A stretch of 64,000 nt of DNA from Saccharopolyspora aridisoli (GTDB lineage: Bacteria; Actinomycetota; Actinomycetes; Mycobacteriales; Pseudonocardiaceae), in assembly GCF_004348445.1 (NCBI RefSeq), contig NZ_SMKV01000015.1:62001-126000 (forward strand). Reading direction: 5' to 3'. The position numbers were made by a program, and so were the translations under genes. Within the stretch, counting starts at the first letter, position 1, and each line of letters starts with the position of its first letter. Shown in pieces: positions 8,218-15,995 of the stretch. The notes below the pieces were generated by a model, which worked only from the letters and a program-made list of their open reading frames with translations, was not told the DNA's origin and did not search any database.

Positions 8218-8904
8218 ATGATCCAAACCCGTACCGAGACGATCGCGCTCACCGACGGAACGGGCTTGCGGCTGACCGTCGCCGAGCCCGACAACGTGGT
8301 GCGCGGAGGCCTGGTCTTCCTCCACGAGGCGCGCGGGATCACGGAGCGGGTGCGCAAGCTCTGCAGCCTCCTGGCCCAGGAGGGCTGGCTCACGGTGGCC
8401 CCGCACCTGTACCACCGCGACGGCACCGACGAGCTCGCAGAGGACCAGAGCGAGCAGGAGCAGGTGCGCAAGCTCTCGGGCGAGTCGATCCTGGCCGACA
8501 CCGACGCCGCGTTCCTCTGGCTGTCCGACCAGGGCGTTCCCGCAGACCGGCAGGGGATCGTGGGCTTCGACATCGGTGGTTCGGCGGCTCTCGTGGTCGC
8601 CTCCAGCCGTTCGCTCGGCGCTGCGGTGAGCGTCGGCGGCAGCGGCATCATCGAACCGCTGTCGGCGGAGCTGCCGCCGCTGGTGGACGTCGCCGGTGAG
8701 CTGGCGTGCCCGTGGCTGGGTCTCTACGGCGACGACGTCGAGGCCGGCGAGGTCGACAAGCTCCGCGAGATCACCGACGCCGCCGAGGTCGTCGCCGACG
8801 TCGTCCGCTACCCGGGTGCAGGTCACCGCTTCGACCTCGACGCGGACGCCGCCGCTGAGGCGCTGCGCCGCGCACGCAACTGGTTCGACCTGCACCTCCG
8901 CTGA
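8218..8904 (+). CDS. Dienelactone hydrolase-like protein with altered nucleophile
   Basis: 228 aa alpha/beta-hydrolase of the dienelactone hydrolase family: opening 'GGLVFLHEARGI', 'AQEGWLTVAPHLYHRDG', and a C-terminal catalytic-type His in YPGAGHRF. The nucleophile elbow, normally G-x-C-x-G-G, reads GFDIGG, so Asp118 replaces the Cys. The enzyme may have lost hydrolase activity, or use Asp as in haloalkane dehalogenases. No ribosome site precedes the ATG, so a leaderless message is possible. It precedes acetoacetyl-CoA synthetase by 66 bp. Confidence 0.75.
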   Translation: MIQTRTETIALTDGTGLRLTVAEPDNVVRGGLVFLHEARGITERVRKLCSLLAQEGWLTVAPHLYHRDGTDELAEDQSEQEQVRKLSGESILADTDAAFLWLSDQGVPADRQGIVGFDIGGSAALVVASSRSLGAAVSVGGSGIIEPLSAELPPLVDVAGELACPWLGLYGDDVEAGEVDKLREITDAAEVVADVVRYPGAGHRFDLDADAAAEALRRARNWFDLHLR

Positions 8905-8970
8905 AGCGGCGCGCTGCGGGGTGATGTTCGCCCTGGCAGGGAGGGCGTCCCGTGGGTTAGGAAGTAGCCC

Positions 8971-10947
8971 ATGACGACCGCACCGGAACTGCTGTGGGAA
9001 CCGAGTCCGGAACGAGTGGCCGCCAGCCGGATGGCCGCCTTCCGCGCTTGGCTGCGCGATGAGCGCGGACTCGACGTGTCGGACTACCGCGCCTTGTGGG
9101 AGTGGTCGGTGGCCGACCTGACCGGCTTCTGGGCGGCGATCGCGGAGTTCTTCGACGTCATCTTCCACGAGCGCGCCGACGAGGTGCTGGCCGAGGAGGT
9201 CATGCCCGGCGGCCGCTGGTTCCCGGGTGCGACGCTGAACTACGCCGAGCACGCGCTCCGCGACGGCGAGGGCAAGGGCGATGAGGACCTCGCGGTGGTC
9301 TTCGTGCGCGAGGACGGCCGCAGCGAGGAGATCAGCTACGGCGAGCTGCGCAACCGGGTCGCCGCGGCCCGCTCCGCGCTCGCCGAGCTGGGCGTCGGTG
9401 CGGGCGACCGGGTCGCCGCGCTGGCGCCGAACAGCCCGGAGACGCTGGTTGCGTTCCTGGCCTGCGCGAGCCTGGGAGCGACGTGGTCGTCGTGCTCGCC
9501 GGACTTCGGCCCCCGCGCCGTGGCCGACCGCTTCGTGCAGATCGAGCCGAAGGTCCTCATCGCAGTCGACGGCTACTGCTACGGCGGTCGCCGCTTCGAC
9601 GTCCGCGAGACCGTCGACCAGCTGCGCGCGGAGATGCCCGGCTTGGCCGCGACCGTCCTGATCGACTACCTCGGCGAGGAGCACCGGCTGCCGGGCGCGC
9701 TGGACTGGTCGGAGCTGCTGGCCGACCACCGGGGCGCGGCGCTGGAGTTCACGCCTGTGCCGTTCGACCACCCGCTGTGGATCTTGTACTCGTCGGGGAC
9801 GACGGGTTTGCCGAAGGGCATCGTGCACGGGCACGGCGGCATGGTGCTGGAGCACCTCAAGGCCATCGGACTGCACTGCGACCTCGGACCGGGGGACCGG
9901 TTCTTCTGGTTCACCACCACCGGCTGGATGATGTGGAACTTCTTGATCGGCGGCCTGCTGACCGGGACCACGCTGGTGCTCTTCGACGGCAGCCCGGGGT
10001 ATCCGTCGCTGTCGGCGCTGTGGGAGCTGGCGGCCCGCTACCGGGTGAACTTCTTCGGCACGTCGGCCCCGTACATCCAGAGCTGCCTGAAGCGCGAGCT
10101 GCGCCCGAAGGACGCGTTCGACCTCTCGGCGCTGCGCGCGGTCGGTTCGACCGGTTCTCCGCTGACCACCGACGGTTTCCGCTGGGTGGCGGACGCGGTG
10201 GGCGCGGACGTGCAGATCGCCAGCATGTCCGGTGGCACGGACCTGTGCACGGCGTTCGTCGGCGCTAGCCCGGACGTCCCGGTGTGGCTGGGCGAGATCT
10301 CCTGCCCGCTGCTGGGCGCGGCGGCGGCCTCCTACGACGAGTACGGCGAGGAGCTGCACGAGGAGGTCGGCGAGCTGGTGCTGACCAAGCCGATGCCGAC
10401 GATGCCGGTGTTCTTCTGGAACGACCCGGACGGGAGCCGGCTTCGCGAGTCCTACTTCGACGCGTTCCCGGGCGTGTGGCGGCACGGCGACTGGGTCCGG
10501 ATGACCGACCGTGGCTCGCTGGTGATCTACGGCCGGAGTGATTCGACCCTCAACCGCGGCGGCATCCGGATGGGCACCGCCGAGTTCTACCGCGTGGCCG
10601 AGGGCTTCGAGCAGATCGCCGACTCCCTGGTGATCGACACCTCCGGTGCGGGCGAAACCGACGGCGAACTCCTGTGCTTCCTGGTCATGGCCGAGGGAGC
10701 GGAGCTCGAGGACGTCATCGGCGAGCTGAAGGCCGCGCTGCGCACCGAGCTGTCGCCGCGCCACGTGCCGAACCGCTTCATCGTCGTCGACGAGGTGCCG
10801 CGCACCTTGAACGGCAAGAAGCTGGAGGTTCCGGTGAAGAAGATCCTCGCCGGCACCCCGCCGGAGCGGGCCGTGAGCCGCGACGCCCTCCAGAACCCGG
10901 CGTCGCTGGAGCCGTTCGTGCAGCTCAGCAACACTGCGAGGAAGTGA
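8971..10947 (+). CDS. Acetoacetyl-CoA synthetase (acetoacetate-CoA ligase)
   Basis: 658 aa, the usual length for this acyl-adenylate enzyme. The P-loop-like motif LYSSGTTGLPKGIVHGHGG, 'FWFTTTGWMMWN' (hallmark of the acetoacetate/acetate branch), 'HGDWVRMTDRGSLVIYGRSD' and the C-terminal lysine region 'PRTLNGKKLEVPVKKIL' are intact. It activates acetoacetate to acetoacetyl-CoA in the cytosol for ketone-body or PHB-related use. The ribosome site AGGAAG fits the ATG at 8971. It may be co-transcribed with the preceding hydrolase-like gene. Confidence 0.93.
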   Translation: MTTAPELLWEPSPERVAASRMAAFRAWLRDERGLDVSDYRALWEWSVADLTGFWAAIAEFFDVIFHERADEVLAEEVMPGGRWFPGATLNYAEHALRDGEGKGDEDLAVVFVREDGRSEEISYGELRNRVAAARSALAELGVGAGDRVAALAPNSPETLVAFLACASLGATWSSCSPDFGPRAVADRFVQIEPKVLIAVDGYCYGGRRFDVRETVDQLRAEMPGLAATVLIDYLGEEHRLPGALDWSELLADHRGAALEFTPVPFDHPLWILYSSGTTGLPKGIVHGHGGMVLEHLKAIGLHCDLGPGDRFFWFTTTGWMMWNFLIGGLLTGTTLVLFDGSPGYPSLSALWELAARYRVNFFGTSAPYIQSCLKRELRPKDAFDLSALRAVGSTGSPLTTDGFRWVADAVGADVQIASMSGGTDLCTAFVGASPDVPVWLGEISCPLLGAAAASYDEYGEELHEEVGELVLTKPMPTMPVFFWNDPDGSRLRESYFDAFPGVWRHGDWVRMTDRGSLVIYGRSDSTLNRGGIRMGTAEFYRVAEGFEQIADSLVIDTSGAGETDGELLCFLVMAEGAELEDVIGELKAALRTELSPRHVPNRFIVVDEVPRTLNGKKLEVPVKKILAGTPPERAVSRDALQNPASLEPFVQLSNTARK

Positions 10948-11027
10948 ACGGGGGAGTGGGGGACCCCCCTGTTCGACGGAGCTGAGGGGGTGTGTAAAGT
11001 TTTCTCCGGTGGCCGCGAAGGACGCCG

Positions 11028-11117
11028 GGAGGCTTCGCCTAGTCTGGTCTATGGCGCCGCACTGCTAATGCGGTTGGGGGTTACGCCCCCTCCCGGGTTC
11101 AAATCCCGGAGCCTCCG
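11028..11117 (+). tRNA. tRNA-Ser, anticodon GCU
   Basis: 90-nt class II tRNA. Acceptor GGAGGCT pairs with AGCCTCC. Anticodon stem CCGCA/TGCGG flanks CTGCTAA, giving GCU (AGC/AGU codons). The long variable arm (ggggtta/ccccc) and T-loop GTTCAAATC are clear. Confidence 0.95.
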
Positions 11118-11157
11118 CAAGGGCCCTACCTCAGGGTGGGACCCGACAATTGAACAA

Positions 11158-11230
11158 GCGCCCGTAGCTCAACGGATAGAGCATCTGACTACGGATCAGA
11201 AGGTTTGGGGTTCGAATCCCTACGGGCGCA
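11158..11230 (+). tRNA. tRNA-Arg, anticodon ACG
   Basis: 73-nt tRNA. Acceptor GCGCCCG/CGGGCGC, anticodon loop CTACGGA (ACG, read as inosine-CG after TadA modification), T-loop GTTCGAATC, discriminator A. Its 3' end is duplicated at 13303, marking it as an integration site. The TadA gene in this window would modify it. Confidence 0.95.
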
Positions 11231-11236
11231 CGTCTG
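11212..11236 (+). repeat. attL-like direct repeat in the tRNA-Arg 3' end
   Basis: 25-bp sequence beginning tcgaatccctacgggcgc, covering the last 19 nt of tRNA-Arg plus 6 bp downstream (cgtctg). It is identical to 13303-13327, the signature of tyrosine-recombinase integration at a tRNA 3' end. Confidence 0.85.
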
Positions 11237-11248
11237 GTCGAGACAGCA

Positions 11249-11275
11249 GAAACCCCCAGTTACCTGGGGGTTTCT
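11249..11275 (+). terminator. Rho-independent terminator after tRNA-Arg
   Basis: Perfect 10-bp stem gaaaccccca / tgggggtttc with a 6-nt loop and TTTC following. Since it lies inside the island it may have been brought in with the element. Confidence 0.75.
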
Positions 11276-11830
11276 TGCTCTTGCGCCTCGCTCCCAGCGT
11301 CGCCGCTGGCGACCGCGGGAGGGCGGTTCGCCGATCTAGACGGTGAGCAGAACGGGTCGATCCGAGAAGGAGCGTTGCTGCCCACGCAGGCAATGCCAGC
11401 GTGGTTCCACCAGCGGACCACTAGGTCGTACGCGATAGTCGAATGCGCGTTCCGGATCTTCACCGCGTGGATCACTGCTGCACCGCTCTCTTGCCGTGCT
11501 GCCCCCGTCAATCCACGGCCACCGCAGCTTCGCGGATCTGGTCCGCGGCTCTCGTGTGAGGTGCGCAAGTCGCAGAGCAGCGCCGCCAGGGAAGGGACCG
11601 ACCTACCGCACCAGCCCCGAGCTGCGGGGACGTGCTGCTGAACTGATTGCCTGCTCGTGGTCCGTTCTCCCTGCTTTCGCTTCACCTCCACCAACGACCA
11701 CCTCGATCGGAACCGCGCGTTCAGTTGCCGGCCTGGAACTAGGCAGGGACGAGGACGAGTCCCACCAGAGATCAACTCGGTGCGCGGATGCGGTTCCGGC
11801 CCGAACGATCAACCCGCCACGGAGGAGATC
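11276..11830. other. Island segment without a recognisable gene
   Basis: 555 bp. Frames on both strands are short and of ordinary composition; none gave a family I recognise, and no integrase fragment was seen. It may hold decayed genes. The chorismate-mutase promoter should be at its 3' end. Confidence 0.4.
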
Positions 11831-12151
11831 ATGACCGACTTCGACGACCTCGAACCCGACAGCCTTGAGCAGGTCAGGGCTGACATCGACGCGATTGATC
11901 GCGAGCTCGTCGACCTCCTCGCGGCCCGAGGTCGGTGTGTCCAGCGAGCAGCCGGCTTCAAGCGGAACGGAGCAGAAGTTCGGGGGCCTCAGTCGCGCAT
12001 CGACCACATCATCACTCGCGCACGCACGGCCGCGATGGAGACCGGCGCAAACCCCGACGTCGTGGAAGCAACCTTCCGCGCCATGATCAGCGCGTTCATC
12101 GAAGCCGAGCTGACCATCCACGCCACGCTCGACAGCGACGAGCGCAAGTAG
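11831..12151 (+). CDS. Chorismate mutase type II (AroQ/PchB-like)
   Basis: 106 aa, preceded by GGAGGAG 4 nt before the ATG. The fold is an all-helical AroQ domain: 'LEQVRADIDAIDRELVDLLAARG' (first Arg and helix 1), 'AAGFKRNG' (conserved Lys), 'RIDHIITRARTAAMETGANPDVVEATFRAMI' (helices 2-3). It either converts chorismate to prephenate or acts as a PchB-like isochorismate pyruvate lyase; the sequence cannot decide. It is free-standing, with no partner enzyme nearby in the island. Its location between attachment repeats suggests acquisition by transfer. Confidence 0.8.
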   Translation: MTDFDDLEPDSLEQVRADIDAIDRELVDLLAARGRCVQRAAGFKRNGAEVRGPQSRIDHIITRARTAAMETGANPDVVEATFRAMISAFIEAELTIHATLDSDERK

Positions 12152-12311
12152 CTCGATCGAGGACGAACCCGAACTGGCGATCATTCGCACGCGTGTTCTA
12201 GCCTCGGGGTGTCGGGCTGGAGGATGGGGAAGGTCCAGAAAGCTCGGCGCGGGTCGGTCGCTGCACCTCTCTGGCCGACCCGACCAAACTTCACGTCGGA
12301 GCGGGCACCAG

Positions 12312-12616
12312 GTGGCGAACGAGGGCGGGGATGGGCTGGCAGGGCACACGGCGACGGCCGGACACCCCGAGCCCATCTGGGTCCGCCTGGCGCAGGTGCT
12401 CCCGCCACAACGGGGCATCGGTTGCGGCAACACCCCGCTCCGCGTTCGAGCGGGTGGCATCAACGTCGCCGCGACGGTTCCCGGCGTCCTGATTGCTTGG
12501 CATCAGGCGTCGGTGACTGGTGGGCGCTCGCGACGTTCGAGCTGACCAACCGATCGGGCAAGCCCGCAGTCGTCGTGACGCAGTTGGTGCCGACCGCAGC
12601 CATCTGTCCCCGCTAG
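12312..12616 (+). pseudogene. Frameshifted small hypothetical gene
   Basis: Two adjacent + strand frames look like halves of one protein. One ends 'GINVAATVPGVLIAWHQ' near 12510; the other, shifted in frame, continues 'DWWALATFELTNRSGKPAVVV...' to a stop at 12616. Neither frame alone has protein-like composition throughout. The joined C-terminus resembles small actinobacterial hypothetical proteins of the 'WWALVTFE' type that I recall only loosely. A frameshift near 12505-12520 is inferred. Confidence 0.4.
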
Positions 12617-12733
12617 CAGCGGTCTTCCGAACGAAGTAGCAGGTCATCGAACCCTCTTCGCAGATCGGTGCAGCGTTGCACCAGAGGTGCTACGAGGCGT
12701 GACAAGCATGGTGCTCCTTGTCAGGATTCGGCC

Positions 12734-13252
12734 ATGCCCCACGAACTCGCCCAGGTCAACATCGCTCGTCTCGCAGCCCCACTAGACGATCCCCAGCTCG
12801 TAGATTTCGTAGCAGCGCTCGATCCGGTGAACGCTGCCGCCGAGGCCGCACCAGGCTTCGTATGGCGCCTGCAGACCGAGGACGGCGACGCCACAGCGAT
12901 CCGCGCTTTCCATTGGGACGTGGGCGACAGCTCCGGCGTCATCGTCAACATGTCCGTTTGGCGAGATGTCGATTCCCTCGCAGCCTTCGTCCACGGCGAG
13001 CTGCACCGCCGGGTCCTCAAGCGCCGCCGCGAATGGTTCCAGCGCATGAGCGAGGCCTACACGGCCTGCTGGTGGATCCCCGCCGGACACCGCCCGGCCA
13101 CCGAGGAGGCAGAAGAACGCCTTCTCCACCTGCGCAGCCACGGACCTGCCCCGTACGCCTTCACGCTGCGCACGAGCTACCCATCGCCCGACACTGGTGC
13201 AACGCCGCAGGAACCCGTTCGCGGTGCCGACGACTGGCTCTGCCCTGCATGA
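12734..13252 (+). CDS. DUF3291-type protein
   Basis: 172 aa. 'LAQVNIARLAAPLDDPQLVDFVAALDPVNAAAEAAPGFVWRL' and 'NMSVWRDVDSLAAFVHGELHRRVLKRRREWF' followed by 'CWWIPAGHRPATEEAEERL' are characteristic of the DUF3291 family, a ferredoxin-like dimeric-barrel fold resembling heme/quinone monooxygenases. Function unknown. It is the last gene inside the island, ending 50 bp before the right repeat. The start ATG lacks a strong ribosome site. Confidence 0.75.
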   Translation: MPHELAQVNIARLAAPLDDPQLVDFVAALDPVNAAAEAAPGFVWRLQTEDGDATAIRAFHWDVGDSSGVIVNMSVWRDVDSLAAFVHGELHRRVLKRRREWFQRMSEAYTACWWIPAGHRPATEEAEERLLHLRSHGPAPYAFTLRTSYPSPDTGATPQEPVRGADDWLCPA

Positions 13253-13302
13253 CGCCTCATTCGCTGCCGGGCTGATCGGCGATCTCGTTCCAGACCGTGA
13301 AG

Positions 13303-13327
13303 TCGAATCCCTACGGGCGCACGTCTG
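13303..13327 (+). repeat. attR-like direct repeat
   Basis: Perfect 25-bp copy of 11212-11236 (3' end of tRNA-Arg plus 6 bp). Sequence diverges immediately on both sides. Confidence 0.85.
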
Positions 13328-13360
13328 TAGAAACACCGCGATCGATTCCTGAACTGGTGC

Positions 13361-14245
13361 TCACCGGTCGGTGTGGAAGGACTCGGCGATGGTCCGGGTG
13401 ATCGCCTCGACGGTCGGGGATCGCCACCTCCGCTCGTCGAGCACGAACGCCAGCGGTGCGTCGGGACGTGGCGGGTGGGGAAGGGTTCGCAGGCGGTGGT
13501 TCTGGAGCGCGTCGGCGCACGCGACCTCGGGCAGGACCGAGAGGCCGAGGCCGGCTTCGGCGCACGAGCGAGCGGCTTCGATGCTGCCGAAACGCGTGAT
13601 TCGCGGACGGATCGGGCTGTGCCGTTCGAGTTCTCGCACGAACTCGTCGCTGTAGCCGCACCCCTCTTCGAGCAGGAAGTAGGAGTGCTCGGCCAGTTCC
13701 GGCCAGGTCATCTCCTCGCGGGTGCTCGGATGGACCGGGGCGGCGACCAGCTCGATCGGCTCGGTCCCGATGGGCAGCAGGCTGAGCGGCCTCGGAGCCG
13801 CCGCGCGGTCGAGGATCAGCCCGAGTTCGAAGCGTCCTTCCAACACCCCCTGGAACGTCTCGCGGGTTCCGGCGGGGATCAGGTGGACCGTGATCCCGGG
13901 GTGCTGCTGCCGCAGCGCCGCGACGGCCCTCGGCAGGCGGTAGGCGCAGACCGACTCGGGTGCGCCGATGACGACCTCGCCGGCAGGCTCCGTGGAGGCC
14001 GTGTCCTCGATCAGCCTGTGCTCGGCGTCGAGGAGGGTGCGGGCGTGGTCGACGGCGCGCTGACCGGCGTCGGTGAGCCGGGCGCCGTCGGGTAGGCGAT
14101 CGAGCAGGCGGGCGCCGAGCGCCTTCTCCAGCGCTTTGACCCTGCTGGTCACCGTCGACTGGACCAGGTTCAGCTCCGCCGCGGCGGCCGTGAAGCTCTC
14201 GCGACGCCCCACGGCGAGGAACGTGCGCAGCAGATCGGTTTCCAC
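13361..14245 (-). CDS. LysR-type transcriptional regulator
   Basis: 294 aa. An N-terminal helix-turn-helix (METDLLRTFLAVGRRESF, 'AAAELNLVQSTVTSRVKALE') and a C-terminal periplasmic-binding-protein-like effector domain with 'GEVVIGAPESVCAYRLP' and 'AGLGLSVLPEVACAD'. It is divergent from the PhzF-family gene at 14329, and a perfect 19-bp palindrome lies between them, so it likely controls that gene and itself. The effector is unknown. Its 3' end is 34 bp outside the island boundary. Confidence 0.92.
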   Translation of the reverse strand: METDLLRTFLAVGRRESFTAAAAELNLVQSTVTSRVKALEKALGARLLDRLPDGARLTDAGQRAVDHARTLLDAEHRLIEDTASTEPAGEVVIGAPESVCAYRLPRAVAALRQQHPGITVHLIPAGTRETFQGVLEGRFELGLILDRAAAPRPLSLLPIGTEPIELVAAPVHPSTREEMTWPELAEHSYFLLEEGCGYSDEFVRELERHSPIRPRITRFGSIEAARSCAEAGLGLSVLPEVACADALQNHRLRTLPHPPRPDAPLAFVLDERRWRSPTVEAITRTIAESFHTDR

Positions 14246-14265
14246 AGCCCAAGGCTATCGGGAAG

Positions 14266-14284
14266 TTCGATCGATGCGATCGAA
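14266..14284. promoter_or_regulatory. Perfect palindrome, candidate LysR operator
   Basis: TTCGATCG-atg-CGATCGAA, a perfect 8+3+8 dyad in the 83-bp gap between the LysR gene and the PhzF gene. It has the T-N11-A form preferred by LysR regulators. Confidence 0.65.
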
Positions 14285-14328
14285 ATCCATCGTTTGAACG
14301 AATGGAAGAGCTGGTGGACAGTGGACGC

Positions 14329-15174
14329 ATGGCTGAAATCCACCGCTACGCCGCGTTCACCTCGACCCCCACCGGCGGCAACCCTGCCGGTGTCGTGCTG
14401 GATGCGAGGGGCCTGGACGAGACCCGGATGCAGCAGATCGCCGCCGAAGTCGGCTACTCCGAAACCGCGTTCGCCTTCCCCACCGGGCCGCGGCGCTTCG
14501 ACCTCCGCTTCTTCAGCCCGCTCGCCGAGGTCGCCTTCTGCGGGCACGCCACCGTCGCCACCGCGGTCGCACTCGCCGAGCGCACCACGACCGGCGACCT
14601 CCACTTCAACACCCCGGCGGGGGAGATCGCGATCAGCACGAGCGCCGACTCATCCGGCGCCGTCCGAGCGGGCCTGCGCAGCGTCGCCACGACGAGCCGC
14701 GCCGCCACCGAGGTCGAGGTCCGGGAAGCCCTGAAGGCGCTGCGGTGGAACGACGAAGACCTCGACAGCGCCTTACCGCCGCACGTCGCCTTCGGGGGCA
14801 ACGAGCACCTGGTCCTCGCCGTGCGCACCCGGGGGCGTCTGGCAGACCTGGACTACGACTTCGACGGGCTCAAGTCCTTGATGCTGGAACGGAACTGGAC
14901 CACGCTCCAGCTGGTGTGGCAGCAGGACGACGAGGTCTTCCACTCCCGCAACCCCTTCCCGGTCGGCGGTGTGGTGGAGGACGCGGCCACCGGTGCCGCT
15001 GCCGCAGCCCTCGGCGGCTACCTGCGAAGCCTCGGCCGCGTGACCGAACCCCGCCGCTTGACGGTCATCCAGGGCGAGGACATGGGACGCCCGAGCCGCA
15101 TCACCGTGGACGTCGGCCCCGCCTCCCCCCGCGTGACCGTGACCGGCGGAGCCGTCGCGATTCCGCTGGACTGA
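14329..15174 (+). CDS. PhzF-family epimerase/isomerase
   Basis: 281 aa. The diaminopimelate-epimerase-like double fold is indicated by 'AAFTSTPTGGNPAGVVLD' and the catalytic Glu at residue 45 (VGYSETAF), which matches the Glu45 position of PhzF. 'FFSPLAEVAFCGHATVA' and 'GVVEDAATGAAAAALGGYL' are also typical. True PhzF isomerises a phenazine precursor, but most family members act on unknown small molecules, and no phenazine genes are nearby. ATG 14329 (MAEIHRY) matches the family start; an ATG at 14302 lacks a ribosome site. Probably regulated by the divergent LysR gene. Confidence 0.85.
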   Translation: MAEIHRYAAFTSTPTGGNPAGVVLDARGLDETRMQQIAAEVGYSETAFAFPTGPRRFDLRFFSPLAEVAFCGHATVATAVALAERTTTGDLHFNTPAGEIAISTSADSSGAVRAGLRSVATTSRAATEVEVREALKALRWNDEDLDSALPPHVAFGGNEHLVLAVRTRGRLADLDYDFDGLKSLMLERNWTTLQLVWQQDDEVFHSRNPFPVGGVVEDAATGAAAAALGGYLRSLGRVTEPRRLTVIQGEDMGRPSRITVDVGPASPRVTVTGGAVAIPLD

Positions 15175-15210
15175 GCCGGGCGCCCGGGCCACCGCGCGGG
15201 CGCGAACGGC

Positions 15211-15241
15211 GCGGAGACCTCCGAGTTCCAGAGGTCTCCGC
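15211..15241. terminator. Hairpin between convergent PhzF gene and small lipoprotein gene
   Basis: Perfect 11-bp stem gcggagacctc / gaggtctccgc with a 9-nt loop and no T-tract. It is placed to end both convergent transcripts. Confidence 0.6.
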
Positions 15242-15251
15242 GTCAGCGCGA

Positions 15252-15431
15252 TCAGTTGTCGCCGTCCTCCTGCTCTTGGCCGCCGTCTTCCTGCTGCTGC
15301 TGGTCGCCGTCCTGCTGCTCCTGCTGGTCCTCCTGCTGCGGGGGCTGGGCGAAGTCGCAGCCAGCGGTCGCACCGAGTGCGAAGACAGCGCCGGCGATGG
15401 CAGTGACGATTCGAATCTTCGAGTTCCGCAT
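15252..15431 (-). CDS. Tiny lipoprotein with acidic Gln/Glu/Asp tail
   Basis: 59 aa. 'MRNSKIRIVTAIAGAVFALGATAGC' is a signal peptide ending at a lipobox-like Cys25. The mature part is almost wholly Q, E, D and G. The product would be a membrane-anchored flexible acidic peptide of unknown role. The longer upstream frame has no protein character, so the internal ATG is chosen although its ribosome site is weak. The low-complexity tail could also be a remnant of a longer gene. Confidence 0.55.
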   Translation of the reverse strand: MRNSKIRIVTAIAGAVFALGATAGCDFAQPPQQEDQQEQQDGDQQQQEDGGQEQEDGDN

Positions 15432-15564
15432 AACTGGACGATACGGGCGACCCCGACGATTCGTCATGCCACGCGCGGAACCGAGGTCTCGGCGGAGCTG
15501 ACCGTCATGGGCCAGCGGCCGGGTCTGCGGAACCGCGAAGTGGTGGTCGTGGAGCTGCACATGC

Positions 15565-15790
15565 GTGGAGACGGTCTGCGTGGTCACCGGCGGTAGCAAG
15601 GGGTCGAACTCGCGACCGCTTCCGTGCTGGCGGCAAAGGGGCGCACGTGGTGAGAGCCCGGAACCCACGTAGCAGTGGGAGCAGCTGTGCGCCGAGCGCT
15701 CGGTGACGTTCGTCCCGGTCGATCTCGCGCCGGGCGGACCCGCCGAGCTGATCGACGTCGCGCTCGGCCGGAAGTCCGCGGTGATGTCGT
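15565..15790 (+). pseudogene. Decayed short-chain dehydrogenase (SDR) N-terminus
   Basis: Pieces of an SDR Rossmann start can be read across frames: 'TVCVVTGGSKG', then after a frameshift 'ELATASVLAAKG', then 'RSVTFVPVDLAPGGPAELIDVAL'. These correspond in order to the TGxxxGxG loop, helix 1 and the 'VDL' strand of an SDR. Missing bases in the Gly motif and in-frame stops show it is broken. The sequence from about 15800 to 15995 has another open frame (HVVEEELPGTY...) that may be a second fragment. Confidence 0.4.
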
Positions 15791-15995
15791 GGGAGGACCA
15801 CGTCTGGAGTCATGATCGGCGGCGAGCGGCGGGAGTTCTTCGTGCTGTTGAAGGTCTGGGTCCTGCTACGTGCACGTGGTCGAAGAAGAGCTGCCGGGGA
15901 CCTACCGGGGACGACCCACGCGGCTCCTGCGACTACGTCGTGCACCAGACGTACGAGCCCGTCCTGCCGCGCGTGGCACCCCGAGGCTCTGGGTC

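Larger units (their letters stand above)
11212..13327. mobile_element. Small genomic island or remnant at tRNA-Arg
   Basis: A 2.1-kb segment bounded by the two 25-bp direct repeats. It carries a chorismate-mutase-like gene, a broken small gene and a DUF3291-type gene, but no integrase, excisionase or replication gene that I can recognise. It is best read as the decayed remainder of an integrated element, or a non-autonomous passenger island. Confidence 0.65.

Noticed and set aside
11276-11830. Possible integrase remnant in the tRNA-Arg island
   Set aside because: No tyrosine-recombinase motif (R...H-x-x-R...Y) can be read in any frame; calling one would be guesswork.
12209-12616. Intact 135-aa gene on the + strand
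   Set aside because: The first two thirds are Arg/Gly/Pro-rich shadow; only the end is protein-like and it continues from another frame, so it is listed as a pseudogene.
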